A stretch of 64,000 nucleotides of DNA. Origin: Streptomyces bauhiniae (GTDB lineage: Bacteria; Actinomycetota; Actinomycetes; Streptomycetales; Streptomycetaceae). The stretch is taken from positions 1 through 64,000 of the forward strand of contig NZ_SRRT01000006.1 in NCBI RefSeq assembly GCF_004784475.1, in the 5' to 3' direction. Position 1 is the first letter of the stretch, and each line of letters begins with the position of its first letter. The notes beneath the pieces are model-generated. The model saw nothing but the letters and a program-made list of their open reading frames with translations. It ran no database searches and was not told where the DNA came from. Below, in pieces: positions 43,709 to 53,960 of this stretch. The translations under genes were made by a program, and so were the position numbers.

Positions 43709-44779
43709 CTAGACCGCGTAGTCGCCGACGAGCCCGGCCGCGCTCTCCTGCTCGCCGCGCTCGGTGATCGTGCCGGCCACCCAGGCTTCGACACCCCGGT
43801 CGGCCAGCGTGGTCAGCGCCGCCTCGGCGGACTCCGCCGGGACGACGGCCATCATGCCGACGCCCATGTTCAGCGTCTTCTCCAGCTCCAGCCGGGCCAC
43901 GTCACCGCTGCGGCCGACCAGGTCGAAGACCGGGCCCGGCGTCCAGGTGGAGCGGTCCACGGTGGCGTACAGCCCGTCCGGGATCACCCGCGCCAGGTTG
44001 GCCGCGAGGCCGCCGCCGGTGATGTGCGAGAAGGCGTGCACCTCGGTGGTGCGGGTCAGCGCCAGGCAGTCCAGCGAGTAGATCTTCGTAGGCTCCAGCA
44101 GCTCCTCGCCGAGCGTCCGGCCCAGCTCCGCGACCTCGCTCTCCAGCGCCAGCCCGGCCCGCTCCAGCAGGACGTGGCGGACCAGGGAGTACCCGTTGGA
44201 GTGAAGCCCGGAGGACGCCATGGCGATCACCACGTCACCGGAGCGGATGCGGTCGGGGCCCAGCAGCCGGTCGGCCTCCACCACACCGGTGCCGGCGCCG
44301 GCCACGTCGAAGTCGTCCGGGCCGAGCAGTCCGGGGTGCTCGGCGGTCTCGCCGCCCACCAGGGCGCACCCGGCGAGCACACAGCCCTCCGCGATGCCCT
44401 TGACGATCGCGGCGACCCGCTCGGGGTGGACCTTGCCGACACAGATGTAGTCGGTCATGAACAGCGGCTCGGCGCCGCACACCACGATGTCGTCCATGAC
44501 CATGGCGACCAGGTCGTGCCCGATGGTGTCGTACACGCCGAGGCGGCGCGCGATGTCGACCTTGGTGCCGACCCCGTCCGTGGCGGAGGCCAGCAGCGGG
44601 CGCTCGTAGCGCTTGAGAGCCGAGGCGTCGAAGAGACCGGCGAAGCCGCCGATGCCGCCGAGGACCTCGGGGCGGCGGGTCTTCCTCACCCACTCCTTCA
44701 TCAGCTCGACGGCGCGGTCGCCCGCCTCGATGTCGACGCCCGCGCTCGCGTAGCTGGCACCCGTGGTCTCAGAGGACAT
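43709..44779 (-). CDS. purM: phosphoribosylformylglycinamidine cyclo-ligase (AIR synthetase)
   Basis: A 356-aa enzyme that closes FGAM to 5-aminoimidazole ribotide (AIR), using ATP. Family signatures: YASAGVDIEAGDRAVELMK, SATDGVGTKVDIA, GHDLVAMVMDDIVVCGAEPLFMTDYI and the GGGLAANLAR loop. Length is normal. The start at 44779 has no strong ribosome binding site. purF lies 43 bases upstream on the same strand, so the two probably form one transcript, ending in the terminator shared with DUF3073. Confidence 0.95.
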   Translation of the reverse strand: MSSETTGASYASAGVDIEAGDRAVELMKEWVRKTRRPEVLGGIGGFAGLFDASALKRYERPLLASATDGVGTKVDIARRLGVYDTIGHDLVAMVMDDIVVCGAEPLFMTDYICVGKVHPERVAAIVKGIAEGCVLAGCALVGGETAEHPGLLGPDDFDVAGAGTGVVEADRLLGPDRIRSGDVVIAMASSGLHSNGYSLVRHVLLERAGLALESEVAELGRTLGEELLEPTKIYSLDCLALTRTTEVHAFSHITGGGLAANLARVIPDGLYATVDRSTWTPGPVFDLVGRSGDVARLELEKTLNMGVGMMAVVPAESAEAALTTLADRGVEAWVAGTITERGEQESAAGLVGDYAV

Positions 44780-44822
44780 GAGTTGAGAGAACTTTCCTGT
44801 CGTACGGCAAGGACGGCGCGGC

Positions 44823-46352
44823 TCAGGGACGCCGGATGGCGTCGGCCGCGGCGGTGGTGGCGGGCCCGGCCGCCAGCTCGGTCTCCAGCAACTGCTTGCC
44901 GAGCAGCTCGGGATCGGGCAGGTCCATCGGGTACTCACCGTCGAAGCAGGCGCGGCACAGGTCCGGCTTGGCGATGGTGGTGGCCTCGATCATGCCGTCG
45001 ATGGAGATGTACGCGAGCGAGTCGGCGCCCAGGCTGGTGCCGATCTCCTCGATCGTCATGCCGTTGGCGATCAGCTCGGCGCGGGTGGCGAAGTCGATGC
45101 CGAAGAAGCAGGGCCACTTCACCGGGGGCGAGGAGATCCGGATGTGGACCTCGGCGGCGCCCGCCTCGCGCAGCATGCGGACCAGGGCCCGCTGGGTGTT
45201 GCCGCGCACGATGGAGTCGTCCACGACGACCAGGCGCTTGCCCTTGATGACTTCCTTGAGCGGGTTCAGCTTCAGCCGGATGCCGAGCTGGCGGATCGTC
45301 TGCGAGGGCTGGATGAAGGTCCGGCCGACGTAGGCGTTCTTCACCAGGCCGTTGCCGAAGGGGATGCCGGACGCCTCGGCGTACCCGATCGCGGCCGGGG
45401 TGCCGGACTCCGGCGTCGCTATGACCAGGTCGGCCTCGGCGGGCGCCTCCTTGGCCAGCCGGCGGCCCATCTCGACGCGGGACAGATACACGTTCCGGCC
45501 GGCGATGTCGGTGTCCGGGCGGGCCAGGTACACGTACTCGAAGACACAGCCCTTGGGCTTCGCTTCCGCGAACCGGGAGGTGCGCAGACCGTTCTCGTCG
45601 ATGGCGATGAACTCGCCCGGCTCGATCTCCCGGACGTAGGACGCGCCGCAGATGTCGAGCGCGGCGGACTCGGAGGCGACCACCCAGCCGCGCTCCAGGC
45701 GGCCGAGGACCAGCGGGCGGATGCCCTGCGGGTCACGGGCGGCGTAGAGGGTGTGCTCGTCCATGAAGACGAGGCTGAAGGCGCCCTTGACCTTGGGGAG
45801 CACCGCGTGGGCGCCCTCCTCGATGGTCAGCGGCTTGCCGTCCTCGTCGACCTGCGCGGCGAGCAGTGCCGTCAGCAGGTCGGTGTCGTTGGTGGCCGCG
45901 ACCCGGGTGGAGCGGCCGTTGGTGTCCTTGGGCAGGTCGGCGACCATCTCCGCGAGCTGCGCGGTGTTGACCAGGTTGCCGTTGTGGCCGAGCGCGATCG
46001 AACCGTGCGCGGTGGCGCGGAACGTCGGCTGGGCGTTCTCCCACACGGAGGCTCCGGTGGTCGAGTAGCGGGCGTGACCGACCGCGATATGACCCTGGAG
46101 CGAACCGAGCGAGGTTTCGTCGAAGACCTGGGAGACCAGGCCCATGTCCTTGAAGACGAGGATCTGGGAGCCATTGCTGACCGCGATTCCCGCGGATTCC
46201 TGACCCCGGTGCTGGAGGGCGTAGAGCCCGAAGTACGTGAGCTTTGCGACCTCTTCACCCGGCGCCCAGACACCGAAGACGCCGCAAGCGTCCTGGGGGC
46301 CTTTTTCGCCGGGAAGCAGATCGTGATTGAGTCGACCGTCACCACGTGGCAC
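44823..46352 (-). CDS. purF: amidophosphoribosyltransferase
   Basis: A 509-aa glutamine-PRPP amidotransferase, first enzyme of purine synthesis. The glutaminase nucleophile is Cys23 after a 22-residue propeptide (DACGVFGVW). The Fe-S-cluster class of PurF is indicated by the cysteines in KGCVFEYVY, PVKWPCFFGID and DLCRACF. The PRPP loop VVVDDSIVRGNTQ is intact. The GTG at 46352 has only a weak ribosome binding site. It is upstream of purM in the same direction. Confidence 0.95.
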   Translation of the reverse strand: MPRGDGRLNHDLLPGEKGPQDACGVFGVWAPGEEVAKLTYFGLYALQHRGQESAGIAVSNGSQILVFKDMGLVSQVFDETSLGSLQGHIAVGHARYSTTGASVWENAQPTFRATAHGSIALGHNGNLVNTAQLAEMVADLPKDTNGRSTRVAATNDTDLLTALLAAQVDEDGKPLTIEEGAHAVLPKVKGAFSLVFMDEHTLYAARDPQGIRPLVLGRLERGWVVASESAALDICGASYVREIEPGEFIAIDENGLRTSRFAEAKPKGCVFEYVYLARPDTDIAGRNVYLSRVEMGRRLAKEAPAEADLVIATPESGTPAAIGYAEASGIPFGNGLVKNAYVGRTFIQPSQTIRQLGIRLKLNPLKEVIKGKRLVVVDDSIVRGNTQRALVRMLREAGAAEVHIRISSPPVKWPCFFGIDFATRAELIANGMTIEEIGTSLGADSLAYISIDGMIEATTIAKPDLCRACFDGEYPMDLPDPELLGKQLLETELAAGPATTAAADAIRRP

Positions 46353-46563
46353 GTTCCCGAGTGTAGGCGAGGCCGACCGCTGGGCCGAATCAGGGATATG
46401 TGGCCCCCGCCGAACCCGGACTCGCGATCACTTTGGTTGATTCTGCGTTTCCGCAGGTCAGAGCGGTGACCGCGCGCCGGGTCAGGGGCGGCCGGGGCTC
46501 AGGTGAGCGCTCCCGGGGCCCTGGGGAGCCGTCCTGAGTGAGTTGTCGCACATCATTCGCACA

Positions 46564-47025
46564 TCATTCGGACGCGCTCGGCGTGAGCTGGACACGTCCG
46601 CCCTTGCCCGTGGTGAGGGTGAGCGCCCCGTCGTCGGTACGGGCGGTCAGGGCACCGGAGTTGAGGGCGCGGGTCAGCGCGCGTTCGAAGGTCATCCGGG
46701 GTTCGTCGCAGGCCATCCGGGTCGTGCGCAGGGTGCCGAAGTCGATCCGGCCGCCGTCGATGGTGGTGGGCGCGGAGAAGGTGTTGCACCCGAGGTTGCC
46801 GGTCGCGCGGCCCTCGTCGTCGATGCGGATGCGGGCGGCCTTGGGGGCGCGGTGCGTGGTGTCGCCCTCGGTGACGCTGTCCACCCGCCAGTCGGTGCCG
46901 GTGAGCTTCGGCGGCGGGGCCACCGAGCCGCTGCCGGTGTCGGCGGTGTCGTTCCCACAGGCCACCGCGAGCGGTACGAGCGCGGCGGCCACGGTCAGTG
47001 TCATGCGCTGCGTGTGCCGGTCCAT
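46564..47025 (-). CDS. META-domain lipoprotein (HslJ-like)
   Basis: A 153-aa exported protein. Signal sequence with lipobox LAVAC (Cys23). The mature protein contains a META domain (about 40-145) with KLTGTDWRVDSV, LGCNTFSAPTTID and the late TRMACDEPRM. Two cysteines of the domain (GCN and ACD) are typical of HslJ. HslJ-like proteins affect heat or antibiotic resistance in E. coli; the role here is not known. Confidence 0.8.
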   Translation of the reverse strand: MDRHTQRMTLTVAAALVPLAVACGNDTADTGSGSVAPPPKLTGTDWRVDSVTEGDTTHRAPKAARIRIDDEGRATGNLGCNTFSAPTTIDGGRIDFGTLRTTRMACDEPRMTFERALTRALNSGALTARTDDGALTLTTGKGGRVQLTPSASE

Positions 47026-47062
47026 GCCGGTTCGACGTGCGCGGCGCGGCCTCGGTTCCCCG

Positions 47063-47818
47063 CTATCCGCCGAGTGGCAGCAGCCCGGAGAGGTCGGCGC
47101 GCTCCCCGCTGGCGCTCACCTCGGCCCGCGCGAGGGCGTCCGCCCAGGTCAGGCGGCCGGTGGCGAGGCGGACCCAGGTGAGCGGGCCGGTTTCGACCAC
47201 GTTGGGTGGGGTCCCCCGGGTGTGTCTGAGCCCCTCGACGCACTGCACGACCGCGTACGGCGGCACCCGCACCTCGGTGGACCCACCGGGCGCCTTCACC
47301 GCGAGGGCGTCGGCGAGCAGCCGGGTCGCGGCGGCCAGCGCGTGCCGGTCCTGCGGCACCTCGAGTCCGGGTACCGCGTCGGAGAGGTCGTCGGCGGCGA
47401 GGACCAGTTCGATGGCACGGGTCACCAGGAACTCGTTGAGCGGCAGCACCCCGGCACCGGTGTCCACGAGCGGGCTGCCCGGATGGTCGTCCAGCAGGGC
47501 CCGCAGATCGTCCTCGGCGCCGGCCAGATCGAGCGCTACGGGCGTGAAGGCGACGGCCCTGCGCAACGGCCACTCCGCGAGCGGCAGCGTCTGCTTGAAC
47601 TGCGCCGGCCGCTCCACCGCCTGCCGCACGGCCACGACGGACGCGGCGACCTGCGCGGCCAGCTCCCGCACGGTCATCCCCTCCCGCCGCGTGGGCAGCG
47701 CGAGTTGACCGGGATCAAGCCCCTCCACCGCCTTCCTCACCTCACCGAGCTGCGCGAGCACGGCGGTACGGGTCCGAAGGGGGTCGTACTTACGGGGGCG
47801 CTTCTGGGCCGGAGGCAT
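47063..47818 (-). CDS. maleylpyruvate-isomerase-like / sterol-carrier-family protein
   Basis: A 251-aa cytoplasmic protein. The N-terminal half resembles the DinB/MDMPI fold (VRELAAQVAASVVAVRQAVE and NEFLVTRAIELVLAADDLSDAV, the latter with a possible metal region). The C-terminal part (about 165-250) resembles a sterol-carrier-like domain. Actinomycete members are thought to be mycothiol-dependent enzymes; whether this one is cannot be read here. It sits 59 bases downstream of purL on the same strand. Confidence 0.7.
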   Translation of the reverse strand: MPPAQKRPRKYDPLRTRTAVLAQLGEVRKAVEGLDPGQLALPTRREGMTVRELAAQVAASVVAVRQAVERPAQFKQTLPLAEWPLRRAVAFTPVALDLAGAEDDLRALLDDHPGSPLVDTGAGVLPLNEFLVTRAIELVLAADDLSDAVPGLEVPQDRHALAAATRLLADALAVKAPGGSTEVRVPPYAVVQCVEGLRHTRGTPPNVVETGPLTWVRLATGRLTWADALARAEVSASGERADLSGLLPLGG

Positions 47819-47877
47819 GGAGCGACCCTATGCCGGGACGGCCCCCGCCCGGGTGGGACAGGGGCCGTCCGCGGTCG

Positions 47878-50132
<2,255 letters not shown>

Positions 50133-50136
<4 letters not shown>

Positions 50137-50813
50137 GCGTTGACCAGCTTCTTCAGGATCGAGGTGAAGAACGGGAGGCCGTCGGTGCGGCCGGTTCCGA
50201 TCAGCGGCTCGACGGCGTGCTCGGGATGCGGCATGAGGCCGACCACGTTTCCGGCCTCGTTGGTGATGCCGGCGATGTCGCGCAGCGAGCCGTTGGGGTT
50301 CAGGTCCAGGTAGCGGAAGACCACCCGGCCCTCCGCCTCCAGCTTGTCGAGCGTGTACGCGTCGGCGACGTACCGGCCGTCCATGTTCTTCAGCGGGATG
50401 TGGATCTCCTGGCCCTGGCGGTAGTCGCCGGTCCAGGAGGTCTCCGCGTTCTCCACCCGCAGCTTCTGGTCGCGGCAGATGAAGTGGAGGTGGTCGTTGC
50501 CGAGCATCCCGCCGGGCAGCAGGTGCGCCTCGGTGAGGACCTGGAAGCCGTTGCAGATACCGAGGACCGGAAGGCCGGCCTTCGCCTGCTCGATGACGGA
50601 CTCCATCACCGGCGAGAAGCGGGAGATCGCCCCGGCGCGCAGATAGTCGCCGTAGGAGAAACCGCCGGGCAGCACCACGGCGTCGACCTGCTTGAGGTCC
50701 TTGTCCTTGTGCCACAGGGCTACGGGTTCGGCGCCGGCGAGGGTGATCGCGCGCCGGGTGTCACGGTCGTCGAGACTTCCCGGAAATGTGACGACACCAA
50801 TACGAGCGGTCAC
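50133..50813 (-). CDS. purQ: phosphoribosylformylglycinamidine synthase subunit PurQ
   Basis: A 226-aa class I glutamine amidotransferase that supplies ammonia to PurL. The nucleophile is in GLPVLGICNGFQVL, and the catalytic His/Glu region is PHPEHAVEPL near the C-terminus. Its GTG overlaps the stop of purS (GTGA), and its own stop overlaps purL. Confidence 0.96.
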
Positions 50814-51073
50814 TCGGCGGCCCCCGCTACTTCCTCCACCTTCACGGTGAAGTCTTCGATCACGGTGTTGGCGAGGAAGGATTCCGCCAGATCATGGATG
50901 CGGGCGAGCGCGACCTCGTCGACCGGACCCTCCACTTCCAGCTCGAATCGCTTTCCCTGGCGGACGTCCGAGATCCCGCTGAAACCCAGGCGCGGCAGCG
51001 CACGCTGGACCGCCTGGCCCTGGGGGTCGAGGATCTCCGGCTTGAGCATGACGTCGACTACGACGCGTGCCAC
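50810..51073 (-). CDS. purS: phosphoribosylformylglycinamidine synthase subunit PurS
   Basis: An 87-aa accessory subunit that bridges PurL and PurQ. Recognised by VVVDVMLKPEILDPQGQAV and FELEVEG. The GTG at 51073 (VARVVVDV) is preferred because GGGAG lies six bases upstream; a GTG at 51079 would add two residues. First gene of the purS-purQ-purL operon. Confidence 0.94.
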   Translation of the reverse strand: MARVVVDVMLKPEILDPQGQAVQRALPRLGFSGISDVRQGKRFELEVEGPVDEVALARIHDLAESFLANTVIEDFTVKVEEVAGAAE

Positions 51074-51389
51074 TGGCACTCCCGGTGTGTGGTGCTGAGC
51101 AGGTTCCTTCAGACTACCCGTACAAAATTTCTACGCGGGTAGAGTTGGAGGTTTCTACGTGACCCGCATCACGATCGGGTGTCGAACACCGGCCCCGGTG
51201 AAAATTTCTGGGAAAGTTCTGCGGGCCGTCGGTGATGCCTATTGAGTCCGGACACGCGGAGGTATTCAGTAGGGCTTCCCATTTCATTGGCGGGCACTGT
51301 ACAAATGAATTGGCAATAGCCGATACTCGGCACGTCATTGCCGGTTCAAGACCGGTGAACCGGCGTGCCGCACGAAGGGACCGATATCC
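51074..51389. promoter_or_regulatory. divergent promoter region, purS and lsrL
   Basis: About 315 bases between divergent genes. The section 51150-51350 is A/T-richer than the genome average and should hold both promoters. No purine riboswitch-like structure was recognised. Confidence 0.5.
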
Positions 51390-51707
51390 GTGGCGCAAAA
51401 GGTCGTGGTCACGCTCTTCGACGACATCGACGGCTCGGAAGCGGCGGAAACGATCGCCTTCGGACTCGACGGCAAGTCGTACGAGATCGACCTGAACGAA
51501 ACCAACGCCAAGAAACTGCGCAAGGCGCTCGCGCCCTACGTGGAGGCCGGCCGCAAGCGCGCCCGGTCCGGCAAGGCGTACCGGCAGACCGAGGTCGCCC
51601 CCGACCCGTCGGCCATCCGCGCCTGGGCCCAGGCCAACAAGATGGACGTGCCGGCGCGCGGCCGCATCCCCAAGAAGGTCTACGAGGCGTTCAGCGAGGC
51701 CCGCTGA
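51390..51707 (+). CDS. Lsr2-family nucleoid-associated protein (LsrL-like)
   Basis: A 105-aa xenogeneic silencer of the Lsr2 family. The N-terminal dimerisation domain (MAQKVVVTLFDDIDGSEAAE, YEIDLNETNAKKLRKALAPYV) is followed by a basic linker and a DNA-binding domain with the AT-hook-like tripeptide RGR (VPARGRIPKKV). Position next to purSQL matches the second Lsr2 paralogue of S. coelicolor (LsrL) as I recall. AAGGGA precedes the GTG. Confidence 0.9.
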   Translation: MAQKVVVTLFDDIDGSEAAETIAFGLDGKSYEIDLNETNAKKLRKALAPYVEAGRKRARSGKAYRQTEVAPDPSAIRAWAQANKMDVPARGRIPKKVYEAFSEAR

Positions 51708-51724
51708 CCCGTACGGGCTTCACC

Positions 51725-51752
51725 CTCAGGGCCCCGGAGCGCGGGCCCTGAG
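51725..51752 (+). terminator. terminator of the lsr2-like gene
   Basis: CTCAGGGCCC paired with GGGCCCTGAG around eight bases. Confidence 0.75.
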
Positions 51753-51783
51753 ACTCGCTCACCTGTCCCCGCGGGGAACCGAC

Positions 51784-51814
51784 TTGCGCAACCCCCCTGC
51801 TGATCGGCTAATGT
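51784..51814 (+). promoter_or_regulatory. probable promoter of tRNA-Gly(UCC)
   Basis: TTGCGC (51784-51789) and TAATGT (51809-51814) with a 19-base spacer. Confidence 0.5.
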
Positions 51815-51863
51815 CTGGCTCACGCCGAGGGGCGAGGCCGAAAGGCCGAAACCCACGGAGCGT

Positions 51864-51935
51864 GCGGGTGTAGTTCAGTAGTAGAACACCCCCCTTCCAG
51901 GGGGGAGGCGCAGTGTGCGATTCCTGTCACCCGCT
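51864..51935 (+). tRNA. atypical tRNA-Gly (UCC)
   Basis: A 72-base tRNA with anticodon loop CTTCCAG (anticodon TCC), perfect 7-bp acceptor (GCGGGTG/CACCCGC) and 5-bp anticodon stem. The elbow is not canonical. The D-loop is AGTAGTA, without the usual GG (G18 is A). The T-loop reads GTGCGATTC in place of GTTCGATTC, so U55 is G, and the T-stem needs a bulged T (51914). Both partners of the G18-U55 contact are changed. The discriminator base is T. It is transcribed toward a normal tRNA-Gly(GCC) 79 bases away. Confidence 0.88.
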
Positions 51936-52014
51936 CTGGCACCGGTCATGACCATCCTTTTGGATCAGGTAGGCTGGTGCTCGCACCGATCGGTGGGAGC
52001 CGGTCGGGAGCAGT

Positions 52015-52087
52015 GCGGACGTAGCTCAGTTGGTAGAGCGCAACCTTGCCAAGGTTGAGGTCGCGAGTTCGAGCCTCGTCGTCCGCT
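52015..52087 (+). tRNA. tRNA-Gly (GCC), copy 1
   Basis: A 73-base cloverleaf with anticodon loop TTGCCAA and normal GG D-loop and TTCGAGC T-loop. Identical to the copy at 55864. CCA is not encoded. Confidence 0.93.
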
Positions 52088-52092
52088 CAGCG

Positions 52093-52126
52093 AAAAGGGC
52101 CCCGGTCTTCGGACCGGGGCCTTTTT
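52093..52126 (+). terminator. terminator of tRNA-Gly(GCC) copy 1
   Basis: AGGGCCCCGGTC paired with GACCGGGGCCTT around TTC, followed by a run of T. Confidence 0.85.
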
Positions 52127-52143
52127 GTATGCCATCACGAGGC

Positions 52144-52170
52144 TGACATTTGTCATGCCGGCCGATGACA
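52144..52170. promoter_or_regulatory. candidate operator for the ABC/two-component operon
   Basis: Overlapping inverted repeats: TGACATTTGTCA (52144-52155) and TGTCAT-N8-ATGACA (52151-52170). Located 44-70 bases upstream of the ABC ATPase gene. Probably recognised by the NarL-type regulator at the end of the operon, by analogy with DesR/LiaR-like systems. Confidence 0.5.
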
Positions 52171-52213
52171 TCACGCACTGCCGGTTCGCCCGTCACGCCG
52201 GGACGCTGAACTC

Positions 52214-53152
52214 ATGGACAGCAACCCACACGACCCCGTGATCGAGGTCACCGGACTGCGGCGGGTCTACGGCTCCGGATTCGAGGCCGTACGCGGCATC
52301 ACCTTCTCCGTCGCCCGCGCCGAGATCTTTGCCCTGCTCGGCACCAACGGCGCGGGCAAGACCTCCACCGTCGAACTGCTGGAGGGCCTCGCGGCACCGG
52401 CCGGGGGCCGGGTGCGGGTGCTCGGGCACGATCCCCACGCCGAGCGGGCCGCCGTACGGCCGCGCACCGGCGTCATGCTCCAGGAGGGCGGCTTCCCCTC
52501 CGACCTGACCGTCGCGGAGACCGCCCGCATGTGGGCGGGGTGCGTCAGCGGCGCCCGGCCCGAGGCGGAGGCCCTGGACCGGGTCGGGCTCACCAGGCGG
52601 AGCGGCGTACGCGTCAAGCAGTTGTCCGGCGGTGAACGGCGGCGGCTCGACCTGGCGCTCGCGCTGCTCGGCGACCCCGAAGTGCTGTTCCTGGACGAGC
52701 CGACGACCGGTCTCGACGCCGAAGGGCGCCGGGACACCTGGGAGTTGGTGCGCTCGCTGCGCGACGCGGGCACCACCGTGCTGCTCACCACGCACTATCT
52801 GGAGGAGGCGGAGGACCTGGCCGACCGGCTGGCGATCCTGCACGAGGGCCGCATCGCCGCCTCCGGCACCCCCGTCGAGGTCACCGCCGACCGCCCGGCC
52901 GGCATCACCTTCCGGCTGCCCTCGGGCTACTTCCCCGGCGACCTGCCCCCGCTGGCCCAACTCGGCGTCTGCGCCCACGAGATCACCGGCCGCACCGTCC
53001 ACCTCAGCACCCGCGAACTCCAGCGCACGGCCACCGGGCTGCTGACCTGGGCGGAGCGGGCCGGCGTCGAACTGCACGGCCTGGACATGCGGTCGGCGTC
53101 ACTGGAGGAGGCGTTCCTCCAGATCGCCGGGGAGCGGGAGGTGGCGGCATGA
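52214..53152 (+). CDS. ABC transporter ATP-binding protein
   Basis: A 312-aa ATPase subunit of an ABC-2-type exporter. Walker A GTNGAGKTS (about 43-51), Q-loop VMLQEGGF, signature LSGGERRR, Walker B VLFLDEPTTGLD and the H-loop TTHYLEEAE are intact. A C-terminal regulatory part follows. No ribosome binding site is obvious before the ATG; the message may be leaderless. The stop overlaps the permease start (ATGA), so the two are translationally coupled. Substrate unknown; drug or lipid export is common for this class. Confidence 0.9.
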   Translation: MDSNPHDPVIEVTGLRRVYGSGFEAVRGITFSVARAEIFALLGTNGAGKTSTVELLEGLAAPAGGRVRVLGHDPHAERAAVRPRTGVMLQEGGFPSDLTVAETARMWAGCVSGARPEAEALDRVGLTRRSGVRVKQLSGGERRRLDLALALLGDPEVLFLDEPTTGLDAEGRRDTWELVRSLRDAGTTVLLTTHYLEEAEDLADRLAILHEGRIAASGTPVEVTADRPAGITFRLPSGYFPGDLPPLAQLGVCAHEITGRTVHLSTRELQRTATGLLTWAERAGVELHGLDMRSASLEEAFLQIAGEREVAA

Positions 53153-53943
53153 GCGCGCTGACCATGCCAGCGGGAGCGGCGAGCGGATCGCTGCGGCGGC
53201 TGCGGGCGCTGGCCCGCGCCGAACTCACCCTGCTGGGGCGGAACAAGGGCGTGGTGTTCACGGCGCTGATCGTGCCGCTCACCCTGCCCTTCACCGCACG
53301 GCAGGCCATCGGCCGACTGGAGCTGGAGAAACTCGGCCTGAGCGTCGGCACGGTGATGCTCCCGGCCGCCGTCGGCTTCACCTTCCTCTTCGCCGTGTAC
53401 ACCTCCCTGGTCAACGCCTACGTGGCCCGCCGCGAGGAACTGGTCCTCAAGCGGCTGCGCACCGGCGAACTCTCCGACCCCGAGATCCTCACCGGCACCG
53501 CGCTGCCCGCCCTGGGCCTCGGGCTCGCCCAGGCGCTGCTGCTCTGCGTGGGCTGCGCGGCCCTGCTGCACCTCGGCCCGCCGAAGGCACCGCACCTGGC
53601 GCTGCTCGGACTGCTCACCGGGCTGGTCACCAGCGCCGCCCTGGCCGCGCTGACCTCCACCTTCACCCGGAGCGCGGAGAGCGCCCAGGTGACCGCGCTG
53701 CCGGTGGTGTTCGCCTCGATGCTCGGCTCCGGCATCATGGTCCCGACCGAGGCCATGCCCCACCGGCTCGCCCTGATCTGCGAGTCCCTCCCGCTCTCCC
53801 CGGCCGTCCGCCTGGTCCGGGGCGCCTGGACCGGCCACCTGAGCGCGTACGAGGCCCTGGGCGCCACGGCGACCGCGCTGGCCTGGGCGGCCGTGGCAGT
53901 GTTCGCCGCGAAGCGCTGGTTCCGCTGGGAACCGCGCCGCTGA
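53149..53943 (+). CDS. ABC-2-type transporter permease
   Basis: A 264-aa membrane subunit with about six helices (for example GVVFTALIVPLTLPFT and VTALPVVFASMLGSGIMVP, the latter with the family's mid-protein GxxxP segment). Start overlaps the ATPase stop by four bases. It is followed after 17 bases by the sensor kinase, so all four genes form one operon. Confidence 0.88.
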   Translation: MSALTMPAGAASGSLRRLRALARAELTLLGRNKGVVFTALIVPLTLPFTARQAIGRLELEKLGLSVGTVMLPAAVGFTFLFAVYTSLVNAYVARREELVLKRLRTGELSDPEILTGTALPALGLGLAQALLLCVGCAALLHLGPPKAPHLALLGLLTGLVTSAALAALTSTFTRSAESAQVTALPVVFASMLGSGIMVPTEAMPHRLALICESLPLSPAVRLVRGAWTGHLSAYEALGATATALAWAAVAVFAAKRWFRWEPRR

Positions 53944-53960
53944 CACGGAGGAGGAGCCGG

